Source of the DNA: Spirochaetota bacterium
GTDB taxonomy: Bacteria; Spirochaetota; Spirochaetia; Treponematales; Treponemataceae
DNA length: 36,560 nt
NCBI GenBank assembly: GCA_016285185.1
Contig: JAEEQG010000049.1
Coordinates: 1 to 36,560, forward strand
Direction of reading: 5' to 3'
Positions within the stretch are counted from its first letter, which is position 1, and every line of letters starts with the position of its first letter. Both the position numbers and the translations under genes were made by a program. Shown here piece by piece: positions 28,789 through 36,560 of this stretch. A model generated the notes under the pieces. It searched no databases. It was not told where the DNA came from and saw only the letters and a list, made by a program, of their open reading frames with translations.

Positions 28789-31299
28789 ATGGATAAACGT
28801 ACATTACAACTATTGGATTATTATACAATACGAGATACAATTTCCGGCTTTTGTATGAGTGAGGAAGGAAAGTCTTTTTTTGAGCAGATAGAACCTGCCT
28901 CTGAAACAGAAATCTATATGCCGTTTAAAACTCTTGCATTTGAGTGGACAAAACTCCTGCAGCTTCAGAACCCTGTTAAAATGTGCGGCTGGACTTCATG
29001 CGCAAAATGCTTTCCTATGCTGGGAATAGAAGGTTCCGTTCTGGAAGTCTCCGATGTTTATGCGCTCGGAATGTTTTGCCGTGCGGTTGAGAGTGTAAAA
29101 AACGCACTGCTTGCTCAGAACGGAAAACTTCTTGTCAAAAACATGCTCTCAATTGCGGAAGAAATGCCGTCACTGACTAATGCTGCAAATGCCATATTCC
29201 GTATTGTTGACGAAAAGGGAGAAATGCGGGATTTACCGCAAATCCGTGCCATCAAAAACTCGATAAGCAAAATCCGCCGTGATATAGCGGCTCTTCTTAA
29301 AAACTATACAACCGATGTTGCCTTCAAGGATTCGTTGCAGTCAGATATGCCTACAATCCGAGGTGAACGGCAGGTTCTTGCCGTTAAAGCCAATTTTAAG
29401 GGCAGAATCAAGGGTATTGTGCATGAGGTTTCGCAGACGGGGCAAACAGTTTTTATTGAACCGGATGATGTTGTTCAAAAAAACAATGACCTCATACATG
29501 AGGAATATCAGCTCTCAATTGAAATTCGCAAGATTCTTAAAGAACTGGTCGGGGAACTTGGAGCTTTCAAAGAAGATTTTGTTCTGGCCCATGAAAAGAT
29601 GGTTATGCTCGATGCAACTTTTGCGGCGGCTGTATGGGGAATTGAGCAGAAATGTACATTTGCGCAGGACCCTGTAGCCGAAAAGCCTTTTACGCTGCTT
29701 AAGGCTCGTCATCCTCTGCTTGGAAAGTCTGCTGTTCCGATTGATTTTGTGTTTTTGCCAAATTGCCGTGTTGTAATAATTACGGGACCCAATACCGGAG
29801 GAAAAACTGTTACGCTAAAAACAGCAGCCTTGTTTTCTGCCCTCAATCAAAGCGGTTTCCCTGTTCCTGCCGCTGAAGGTACGGCACTTCCTGTTTTTGA
29901 CAATATTTTTGCTGATATTGGCGATGAACAGTCTATGGAACAGTCTCTTTCTACTTTCAGCGGGCACATGAAGAACATCGCCCATATAACGGCTAACGCA
30001 ACTGCGAACAGTCTTGTATTGCTCGACGAGCTTGGCAGCGGAACAGACCCGCAGGAAGGTGGTGCAATTGCAATGGCAGTACTGGACTATCTTATTGAAA
30101 AGAAAGCCTATGTGCTTGTCACGACCCATCACGGTATTCTTAAAAACTACGGATTTACTCATGAGATTTGCGCGAATGCTTCGGTTGATTTTGACACTAA
30201 CACTCTTTCGCCAACTTACAGGATTTTGATGGGTATTTCCGGCGAGAGCCATGCTTTGGATATTGCCGAACGAAACGGTTTACTGCCTTGTATTTCGAAA
30301 GTTGCAAGAAACTATGTAGTTACCGAACAGGCGGATGTTTCTGCACTTATACGCGGACTTACGCAAAAACACGAAGATTTGCTGCGTCTTGAAAATGAAC
30401 ATAAAGCCGAAGAACAGAAAATACGAGAAAAGAGGCGCAAGGTTGATCTTAAAGAGCTTCAGCTCAGACAGAAAGAGCTTGAACTTGAAGAGCAGGGATA
30501 TCGGAAGCTTGAAAAATTTGCCGGCGAGAGCCGCAAAAAGCTTGAAAACCTTGTTCGTGAGATTCGAGAGGGTGAAATTACAAGGGAAAAAACACTTAAG
30601 GTTAAACAGTATATTTCTGATTTATCGGATTCGATAGAAAACGAAAAGAAGATTCTTGAGTCGGAAAAAGACAAGCTTTTGTTACAAAAAGCCGAACTTG
30701 AAGAAAAATACGGCAGGCAGGAAAGTTTTGCCGGTAAGAAAAAGAAAAAAGACCGTTCTTTACAGAATACAGGTTTTTATCAGGCGGAAGAAAACTCTGA
30801 TTTACAGTATCCTGAGGACTTTGCGGAAAACGTTGATGTGCTTTTAAACGGCAGACGCGGTACGATTATCCGGCAGGATAAAAAAGACAGCTGGATTGTT
30901 CAATTTGACGGACTTAAAATGAGTGTAAACCAGAAAAAGCTGCAGCTTGCTCCGCTTGTTGAAACCAAGCCTAAAATCAGCATTGAGATTGCCGCGAATA
31001 CCGACAGCGGAGGTATACCGGGGGCGGATTTTTCTGAGCGAACGGAAACCGCTGTGTTTGAACTGCGTCTTTTGGGTATGCGTTACGAAGAAGCAATGAA
31101 GGCTGTTGAACACCAGATGGATTTGGCTGTTTTGCAGCATTTGCAGAATTTTTCTATTATACATGGCAAAGGAAACGGAATTTTGCAGCAGGGTGTGCAC
31201 AATTTCTTAAAACATTGTGCGGTAGTAAAGGACTACTACTTTGCACCACCCGAAGACGGCGGTTTTGGAAAAACTTATGTTGTACTTAAAGATATGTAA
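28789..31299 (+). CDS. mutS2: MutS2 family ATPase / nuclease
   Basis: The protein has 836 residues. The MutS core ATPase has Walker A GPNTGGKT at about 333-340, Walker B LVLLDELGSGTDP and a TTHH segment. A long, charged coiled coil follows (about 500-660). The C-terminal Smr nuclease-like domain shows LRLLGMRYEEA and IHGKGNGILQQGV. MutS2 lacks the mismatch-recognition domain. It is linked to suppression of recombination and, in Bacillus, to splitting collided ribosomes. It is probably co-transcribed with rsgA, also a ribosome-linked GTPase, which agrees with a ribosome-related role. Confidence 0.95.
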   Translation: MDKRTLQLLDYYTIRDTISGFCMSEEGKSFFEQIEPASETEIYMPFKTLAFEWTKLLQLQNPVKMCGWTSCAKCFPMLGIEGSVLEVSDVYALGMFCRAVESVKNALLAQNGKLLVKNMLSIAEEMPSLTNAANAIFRIVDEKGEMRDLPQIRAIKNSISKIRRDIAALLKNYTTDVAFKDSLQSDMPTIRGERQVLAVKANFKGRIKGIVHEVSQTGQTVFIEPDDVVQKNNDLIHEEYQLSIEIRKILKELVGELGAFKEDFVLAHEKMVMLDATFAAAVWGIEQKCTFAQDPVAEKPFTLLKARHPLLGKSAVPIDFVFLPNCRVVIITGPNTGGKTVTLKTAALFSALNQSGFPVPAAEGTALPVFDNIFADIGDEQSMEQSLSTFSGHMKNIAHITANATANSLVLLDELGSGTDPQEGGAIAMAVLDYLIEKKAYVLVTTHHGILKNYGFTHEICANASVDFDTNTLSPTYRILMGISGESHALDIAERNGLLPCISKVARNYVVTEQADVSALIRGLTQKHEDLLRLENEHKAEEQKIREKRRKVDLKELQLRQKELELEEQGYRKLEKFAGESRKKLENLVREIREGEITREKTLKVKQYISDLSDSIENEKKILESEKDKLLLQKAELEEKYGRQESFAGKKKKKDRSLQNTGFYQAEENSDLQYPEDFAENVDVLLNGRRGTIIRQDKKDSWIVQFDGLKMSVNQKKLQLAPLVETKPKISIEIAANTDSGGIPGADFSERTETAVFELRLLGMRYEEAMKAVEHQMDLAVLQHLQNFSIIHGKGNGILQQGVHNFLKHCAVVKDYYFAPPEDGGFGKTYVVLKDM

Positions 31300-31392
31300 C
31301 AAATCCTTTGCAAATACCTGTAAATATCTTGACAATTCCTATTTTTTAACGAAAATATTATAGTAGTTCGCTGATTAAGTAGACTGGCTGTT

Positions 31393-32691
31393 ATGAAAAG
31401 AAAAAAAACAAAACGCCCCAACAGACCTGTTTGGTACATATTCGGATTCATAGTAGTTGTCCTTACGCTGCTTTTTCGTAAGGTAAAAATTGTTTTCAAG
31501 TGTTCAGACGGTACAATTCTTGAAGGACTTGAAGCTAAGAAAAAACTGCTTGCTTTTTCACCCCCGTATATTATTGTAGGTAATCACCATAGTATTTATG
31601 ATCATATTTATTTAATACGTGCTTTTTTCCCACGCAGAATAAACTTTATTGTTGCAAGAAAACATTGGCTTGCGTCCAAATACCTTTTTTTTGTGCGCTT
31701 TGCAAGAACTATTCCCAAAAGTCTTTTTCAGCCTGATTTGCAGACAGTCCGAGGTTCTTTTGATGTTATAAGCAACAAGGGAATTCTTGCCCTGTATCCG
31801 GAAGGTCAGATAGTTATAAACGGAATCTCCAAGGATATGCCCGAAAGCTGTTCTAAGCTAATCAAAAAGGCAAAACTACCGGTTTTTGTTATAAAATCCA
31901 GCGGCAATTATTTGTGTGACAATCCATGGCGAAAAAATCTTTGCAACGGAATAATAAAACTTGAGATTTCAGTTGCTCTCACACCCGAGGAGATTGAAAA
32001 AACCGATGTGGAAGAAATCGATAAAATTATTGCAAAGAGTATTTATGTTGACAGTTTCGCAGAACAGGAAAGAACCGGCTGGCTTTATAAAGGACACAAC
32101 CGTGCAGAAGGCTTAACAAATATTCTTTATATGTGTCCTTGCTGCAAAAAAGAGTTAACACTCAAAACAAAGGGTAATGACATTTTTTGTACTGAGTGCG
32201 GAACACGTGCGGAGTATACTGAAACCGGACATCTCGATTGGAAGACAGGTAAATCTTATTTTAAGCACATCGGTATATGGTACAATTACCAGCGTGATAC
32301 AGAAAAAAGCAGACATATTACGGAAAAAAACTTTGATCTGCAGATTCCGGTAAAACTTGCAGTACTTTCCGCTTCTGAAACAAAGCTTGCGGAGAACGAT
32401 TTTACGGTAAAAAAGACAAAAGGAATTGAAAAAGCCGGGGACGGTATCCTTCATCTGACTGAAAAAGGTTATACCTATATGGGTAAATTATTCAGAGAAG
32501 AAACGCTAATACATTTTGATCCGTCTCTGCTCCGCTATATCCCGTTCACGCCGGGCAGCAATTTTCAGATATACCTGCAGGACGTTATGTTTGCATTCTT
32601 TACAAAAGATCCGAGGATGTGTGCCAAGGTTGCGCTTGTAATTGAAACTTACAATGAGTTGCTGTCCGAAACTCAGGTTGTTGCAAGCTGA
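31393..32691 (+). CDS. PlsC-like acyltransferase with C-terminal zinc-ribbon region
   Basis: The protein has 432 residues. An N-terminal membrane helix (about 14-30) precedes a 1-acylglycerol-3-phosphate acyltransferase domain with the catalytic HX4D motif in GNHHSIYDH and the EGQ motif in LYPEGQI. Unusually, about 200 residues follow. They begin with a probable zinc ribbon of two Cys pairs (CPCCKKE, then CTECGTR) and continue into an uncharacterised beta-rich region (HIGIWYNYQRD, FTPGSNFQIYLQD). It should transfer acyl groups in phospholipid synthesis at the inner membrane. The extension may bind a partner or another substrate. It starts 93 nt after mutS2. Confidence 0.85.
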   Translation: MKRKKTKRPNRPVWYIFGFIVVVLTLLFRKVKIVFKCSDGTILEGLEAKKKLLAFSPPYIIVGNHHSIYDHIYLIRAFFPRRINFIVARKHWLASKYLFFVRFARTIPKSLFQPDLQTVRGSFDVISNKGILALYPEGQIVINGISKDMPESCSKLIKKAKLPVFVIKSSGNYLCDNPWRKNLCNGIIKLEISVALTPEEIEKTDVEEIDKIIAKSIYVDSFAEQERTGWLYKGHNRAEGLTNILYMCPCCKKELTLKTKGNDIFCTECGTRAEYTETGHLDWKTGKSYFKHIGIWYNYQRDTEKSRHITEKNFDLQIPVKLAVLSASETKLAENDFTVKKTKGIEKAGDGILHLTEKGYTYMGKLFREETLIHFDPSLLRYIPFTPGSNFQIYLQDVMFAFFTKDPRMCAKVALVIETYNELLSETQVVAS

Positions 32692-32706
32692 GTCCGGACG
32701 TTCATT

Positions 32707-33411
32707 TTAGGAAATTGCTGTTTCAAGCGCAATTTCAATCATTGCGTTGAATGTTTTCTGACGTTCTTCTGGTGTTGTTTCCTGATGCGTTACGATGTTG
32801 TCGGAAACTGTAAGAATTGCGAGTGCCTGTCTGCGGTATTTTGCTGCGAGGGTATACAATTCCGCCGCTTCCATTTCTATACCAAGAACGCCGTATTCGG
32901 CCCATAGCTTCCAGGAATTTTTTTCATCATAAAACATATCTGATGATGCGACAGTTCCCACTTTTACAGAAAGTTTTTGCTTTTCAGCAGCGATGTATGC
33001 CGCATGAAGCAGGCCAAAATCCGCTGCCGGAGCAAAGTGCTTGCCGCCGAACCGGTATGTATTGAGTGAAGAATCTGTTGATGCGGCCATGGCAAGTATT
33101 ATGTCGCGGATTTTTGTCTGCTCGTTTACAGCACCGCATGTTCCTACGCGGATTGCCCGCTGCACATCATAAAACTGAAAAAGTTCGTTTACATAGATGG
33201 AAAGTGAGGGTTGTCCCATTCCTGTTCCCTGAACCGAAACTTTTTTGCCTTTATATGTCCCGGTAAAACCGAGCATTCCTCTTACATCGTTATAACATTC
33301 CGCATTCTGCAGGTATGTTTCGGCTATGTGTTTGGCTCTTTGTGGATCACCTGGCAATAATACTGCCTCTGCAATCTGTCCTTTTTGTGCTTTGTTGTGC
33401 GGTGTGCTCAT
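32707..33411 (-). CDS. deoD: Purine nucleoside phosphorylase DeoD
   Basis: This 234-residue enzyme belongs to the hexameric high-molecular-mass PNP family, close in length to the E. coli enzyme (239). Visible are [15 protein letters not shown] (phosphate site), [22 protein letters not shown], the EMEAAELY purine/ribose site and LTVSDN with the catalytic Asp. It cleaves purine (deoxy)nucleosides with phosphate for salvage. The ATG at 33411 has GGAG 6 nt upstream and is preferred over a GTG at 33423. It is convergent with the acyltransferase gene; the terminator of the LysM gene lies just upstream. Confidence 0.96.
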   Translation of the reverse strand: MSTPHNKAQKGQIAEAVLLPGDPQRAKHIAETYLQNAECYNDVRGMLGFTGTYKGKKVSVQGTGMGQPSLSIYVNELFQFYDVQRAIRVGTCGAVNEQTKIRDIILAMAASTDSSLNTYRFGGKHFAPAADFGLLHAAYIAAEKQKLSVKVGTVASSDMFYDEKNSWKLWAEYGVLGIEMEAAELYTLAAKYRRQALAILTVSDNIVTHQETTPEERQKTFNAMIEIALETAIS

Positions 33412-33433
33412 ACTATTCTCCACTGGATAAAAT

Positions 33434-33462
33434 AAAAGGGATAACGTAATGTTACCCCTTTT
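33434..33462 (-). terminator. Terminator after the LysM lipoprotein gene
   Basis: A 12-bp stem with a 5-nt loop and one G-U pair in the minus-strand RNA, followed on the minus strand by a U-rich tail. It separates the LysM gene from deoD. Confidence 0.75.
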
Positions 33463-33487
33463 GTAGTTAATAAGCAGTTACTGCGGA

Positions 33488-34261
33488 TTAAAGACCGGCA
33501 GCAATTGCTCTCAGCTGTGCAGCCATTCCTGGTTTTCCCTTGCTGTCGTATTTGTCAGCAACAGAATAGAATGTCTGTTTTACGTAATCACGTGATTCTT
33601 CTGTTGAAAGAGCTTTCTGAAGATCAGGAATTGTAAGTTTCTGTCCGATTTCAATCAGATCTGCATCTGTAATTTCATCTTCTGTTCCGGCAATAATGAA
33701 CGGGAAGTAGTTACCTTTACCATTGCCATAGAAACGTTCTGCAATAAGAATAAGAACGTCGCCACGTTTTACTGTGTAGAACTGTGCATTGTCAAGAACA
33801 ATGTGTCCTCTTGGGTGTGTGTATGTGGCGGCTGTTTTGCCTGAAGAAGAAGCTGCTGTACCATTTGTACCTGTACTGTTTGAGTCAGAAAGTCCTGTTG
33901 CATTTTTATCTGCTACATCATTTGCATATTCATTGTTGGAATTTGCGTTTGATGGTGTTGAACCTTCTTTTGCGATTCCAGTTGATTCAACAACGTGCAT
34001 CTGAAGTTTGTCCTGGTTAGCACTGTCATCTGTTACAGTCCTACCGGATTCATTTATGTTGTCAATACCTGAATCGATATAAGTTGGCTTTGCTGTTGTG
34101 CCATTTGTATCAGGAGCCTTTGTTGAAGCTGGTTTTGGTTCTGTATTGGTAACTTTCATCGGTTCTTCCTTTGCTACCGCTTTTTTTGAACCGGATGCAC
34201 AGGAAACAAGCAGGAACAATGAAACAAGAATGGCTGTTACTGCAAATAAAGATTTTTTCAT
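33488..34261 (-). CDS. LysM-domain lipoprotein
   Basis: The protein has 257 residues. The signal peptide ends in the lipobox LLVSC, so it is a lipoprotein. A low-complexity region of about 120 residues rich in Ser, Thr, Asn and Ala follows, probably a flexible linker. Then comes one LysM domain (FYTVKRGDVLILIAERFYG, then ITDADLIEIGQKLTIPDL) and a helical tail. LysM binds peptidoglycan, so it is likely anchored to the outer or inner membrane and attached to the cell wall. The ATG at 34261 has GGAG 8 nt upstream; an ATG at 34273 would add four residues. It has its own promoter and terminator. Confidence 0.9.
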   Translation of the reverse strand: MKKSLFAVTAILVSLFLLVSCASGSKKAVAKEEPMKVTNTEPKPASTKAPDTNGTTAKPTYIDSGIDNINESGRTVTDDSANQDKLQMHVVESTGIAKEGSTPSNANSNNEYANDVADKNATGLSDSNSTGTNGTAASSSGKTAATYTHPRGHIVLDNAQFYTVKRGDVLILIAERFYGNGKGNYFPFIIAGTEDEITDADLIEIGQKLTIPDLQKALSTEESRDYVKQTFYSVADKYDSKGKPGMAAQLRAIAAGL

Positions 34262-34308
34262 GTTTTTCTCCATATTTTGCTAAATGATAATATTGTAGCT
34301 TACTTCAA

Positions 34309-34336
34309 AGTATACCACAAAAATATAAAATATCAA
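34309..34336 (-). promoter_or_regulatory. Promoter of the LysM lipoprotein gene
   Basis: Minus strand TTGATA (34331-34336), 16-bp spacer, TATACT (34309-34314), about 40 bp before the ATG. Confidence 0.6.
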
Positions 34337-34391
34337 CTAGCGAATTATTAAAATTGCATGAGATAAGATTTTTATCCCATATCTTATTCCG

Positions 34392-36479
34392 CTATTCATC
34401 CGTCTGTGAAACAGTAATGAATTCTTTTGCGGCCTTAATAACATCATCGGCAATTTTTCCAGAAATCGGATCATAATGGTCAAAAGAAGTTTCAAAACTT
34501 CCTGTACCACTGGTCAGCGATCTCAGGTCGATTGCATAGCGCAGCAGTTCTGACTGAGGAGCTTGTGCGCGGATTTCTTCAATACCACCGCCGATAGGAC
34601 TTTGTCCAAGGATTCTACCGCGTTTTGTAGATAAATCGGACATAATGTCACCAAGGTATTTTGATTCTACCAGAACCGTCAGGTTCATTATCGGTTCGAG
34701 CAAAATTGGACCAGCGTTACGCATTGCATCTCTGAACGCATTGCGGGCGGCAATCTTGAACGCCATTTCGGAAGAGTCTACCGGGTGTTCCTTACCATCA
34801 AGAACAGTAACGCCAACGTCTACAACCGGATAACCTGCTGAAACGCCGTTTTCCATTGCTTCACGGACACCTTTTTCTATGCCTGGAATGTAGCCCTTGG
34901 AAATTGCACCGCCGAAAACGGCATTTGTAAATTTAAAATCTTCGCCGCGCGCAAGCGGTTCGATGGCAAGAACAACACGTCCATACTGTCCGTGTCCGCC
35001 CGACTGCTTTTTGTGCGTATATTCCGCCTGTGCCTTGCGCTGGATTGTTTCGCGGTAGGCAATGCGTGGAATTGCGGTGTTAATTTCAATCTTTGTCTGA
35101 TTCTGAACTTTCTTCAAAAGTATGTTGATGTGCAGTTCACCCATTCCTGAAAGAACGTTCTGCTTTGTTTCAACGTTGTACTTGTATGAAAGAGTCCGGT
35201 CTTCTGCGGCATATTTGCTGAGAAGCTCGCTCATCTTGTCTTCGTCTTTCTTTTCTTTTGCGGAAACCGCCATAGAGAAAATCGGTTCAGGGTGGCGCAG
35301 ACGTCTGAACGGAACTGCAGTCTGCACGGCTGACAGAGTATCGCTTGTCTGTGTGAGGCTCAGTTTTGCGGCTATACCTATATCACCGGCTGCAAGAGAT
35401 TTTACTTCTTCCAGTTTTTTACCCAGACAGCGGTACAATTTACCGATTTTTTCCTTTCTGCCCTCTGCAAGGTTAAATACTTCCGTTTCCGAAGCAAGTG
35501 TACCTGTAATAACTTTGATGTAAGAAAGTCGTCCTGAGAACTGATCGCTTGATGTTTTTACGACCAGAGCCGACATTGATGCGGAAGGATCAATTTTTAC
35601 AGAGTCTTCTGCTCCTTCCTGATTCATTGTTGTTTCAATCTTGTTTTCCGGACTCGGTGCGATATCTGCTATAAAGTCCAAAAGTGTTTTCATACCTGAA
35701 GTTTTGATTGTGCTTCCGCAGAAAACCGGAACGATTCTGTTGTTTTCAAGAGCTATTTTGAGACCTTTTATAATTTCGTCCTGTGTAAGCTCACCTTCAT
35801 CAATGAATTTTACAAGGAGATCGTCATCACCTTCGGCTGCAGCACCTGCAAGGATTCCGAGAGCGTTTTTGTAGTCGTCATCATATTCAGCGGGAATGTC
35901 CGTTTCTTGTTCTTTGCCGTTTGCATCAAATACGATAGCTTTTCCCTTAAGTACATCGATTACACCTTTGTAAGCGCCGCCTGTTCCCATCGGAATTGTA
36001 ACAGGACAGGTTTCTACGCTGAATTTGTCGTGAATGTCCTTACTGATTGCGTTTATATCAGTACGATCTTCTTCGCAGCGGTTGATAAATACAATACGAG
36101 GCTTGTTTCTGCGGTCAAGTTCGCGCCACAGCTTGATAGTTTCAATTTGTGCTCCGTTTCTTCCGTCAACAAGCATAAGAGCCATTTCAGTTGATCTGAA
36201 TGCGGAGATTACTTCACCGACAAAGTCTGAGGATCCAGGAGTATCCCAAATGTTTATGTTTTTATCTTTCCAGGTAATATGTGCCAGAGAAGAATAGATA
36301 GAAATCTTGTGTTCGGTTTCTTCCGGTGTATAATCACTTACGGTTTTACCGGTTCCGGCTGTTTCTGCCTTTGGAATTGCTCCGGCAGCAAATAATAACT
36401 GTTCAAATAAGGTTGTTTTACCTGTTTGCCCATGACCTGAAATTGTAACATTTCTTATTTGATTGGTTGTAAAATCCAT
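34392..36479 (-). CDS. Elongation factor G-like GTPase (second EF-G type)
   Basis: This 695-residue protein has the five-domain EF-G layout. G1 is GHGQTGKT at 15-22 and G3 DTPG at 79-82. The switch-I RGITI motif of true EF-G is replaced by EHKIS, and G4 reads NRCEED (133-138) instead of NKxD. Domain IV (about 480-600) keeps KQSGGHGQYGRV and GYPVVDVGVTVLDG. Such divergent EF-G paralogues occur in spirochaetes and other phyla, and their exact role is unsettled. It is transcribed alone from a consensus promoter, with AAGGAG before the ATG. No str operon neighbours are present, which supports a paralogue and not the main EF-G. Confidence 0.9.
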   Translation of the reverse strand: MDFTTNQIRNVTISGHGQTGKTTLFEQLLFAAGAIPKAETAGTGKTVSDYTPEETEHKISIYSSLAHITWKDKNINIWDTPGSSDFVGEVISAFRSTEMALMLVDGRNGAQIETIKLWRELDRRNKPRIVFINRCEEDRTDINAISKDIHDKFSVETCPVTIPMGTGGAYKGVIDVLKGKAIVFDANGKEQETDIPAEYDDDYKNALGILAGAAAEGDDDLLVKFIDEGELTQDEIIKGLKIALENNRIVPVFCGSTIKTSGMKTLLDFIADIAPSPENKIETTMNQEGAEDSVKIDPSASMSALVVKTSSDQFSGRLSYIKVITGTLASETEVFNLAEGRKEKIGKLYRCLGKKLEEVKSLAAGDIGIAAKLSLTQTSDTLSAVQTAVPFRRLRHPEPIFSMAVSAKEKKDEDKMSELLSKYAAEDRTLSYKYNVETKQNVLSGMGELHINILLKKVQNQTKIEINTAIPRIAYRETIQRKAQAEYTHKKQSGGHGQYGRVVLAIEPLARGEDFKFTNAVFGGAISKGYIPGIEKGVREAMENGVSAGYPVVDVGVTVLDGKEHPVDSSEMAFKIAARNAFRDAMRNAGPILLEPIMNLTVLVESKYLGDIMSDLSTKRGRILGQSPIGGGIEEIRAQAPQSELLRYAIDLRSLTSGTGSFETSFDHYDPISGKIADDVIKAAKEFITVSQTDE

Positions 36480-36501
36480 GTACTTTACTCCTTATGTAAA
36501 T

Positions 36502-36531
36502 ATGATAAGTTTGGTTTTGCGGTATTGTCAA
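36502..36531 (-). promoter_or_regulatory. Promoter of the EF-G-like gene
   Basis: Minus strand TTGACA (36526-36531), 18-bp spacer, TATCAT (36502-36507). Confidence 0.7.
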
Positions 36532-36560
36532 GGAAATAATGTTTTAGTATGTTTTGAATA

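Noticed and set aside
1-36560. CRISPR arrays, tRNA or rRNA genes, prophage or complete insertion sequences.
   Set aside because: I saw no regular direct-repeat/spacer array, no cloverleaf or rRNA-like segment and no transposase or integrase gene. The only mobility signs are the cassette duplication and the double palindrome.

Overview
The window looks like chromosomal DNA of a host-associated spirochaete, most likely a Treponema-like organism. This is inferred from moderate GC, many cell-envelope and motility-type signalling proteins (GGDEF, HD-GYP, a polytopic chemoreceptor), a spoVG-ispE pair, a divergent second EF-G and DtxR-type iron boxes. No rRNA or tRNA gene was recognised, so the genus is an inference and not a proof.

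Layout. 1-2963: the 3' end of a GyrI-domain (probably AraC-family) regulator, a membrane-bound diguanylate cyclase and a flavin reductase-like protein. 3015-6139: an iron-uptake operon (feoA-feoA-feoB plus a 51-residue Cys-rich membrane protein) behind three DtxR-family boxes. 6146-6984: an HD-GYP phosphodiesterase, a strong terminator and the degraded tail of a chemoreceptor gene. 6985-22884: a sulfur amino acid island. 23001-25964: an aldo/keto reductase fragment joined at a short microhomology to a dead second copy of the HD-GYP gene, the same terminator, and an intact chemoreceptor. 26238-36479: a 38-residue basic protein and housekeeping genes (spoVG, ispE, rsgA, mutS2, a plsC-like acyltransferase, deoD, a LysM lipoprotein, an EF-G paralogue).

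The island is the centre of interest. It holds a methionine ABC importer (metN, metI, two metQ genes). It also holds enzymes that could feed both stereoisomers and several derivatives of an amino acid into one pool: an M20 N-acyl-L-amino acid hydrolase, an N-acyl-D-amino acid deacylase, a D-amino acid transaminase, an L-2-hydroxyacid dehydrogenase, a GlcD-type (D-)2-hydroxyacid dehydrogenase and a class I aminotransferase. Reverse transsulfuration genes (mccB, mccA) lead on towards cysteine. Two regulators are encoded inside it: an Rrf2/CymR-like repressor and a LysR protein resembling MtaR/CmbR.

Two recurrent DNA motifs match these two regulators in type. One is a 17-bp CCTA-N9-TWGG element overlapping promoters at five places. 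The other is a GTTATA-N9-TATAAC-like element centred about 66 bp upstream of the predicted start of metN and of both metQ genes, in identical register. The mccBA operon has an additional layer: a leader of about 190 nt encoding a 37-codon Cys-rich peptide (Cys-Ser-Cys-Cys, then Cys-Cys) followed by a terminator hairpin that can pair alternatively. This is a candidate cysteine-sensing attenuator.

The island is bracketed by direct copies of an HD-GYP/terminator/chemoreceptor cassette, 17,135 bp apart, whose genes have decayed reciprocally. This suggests that the island arrived or can be lost by recombination.
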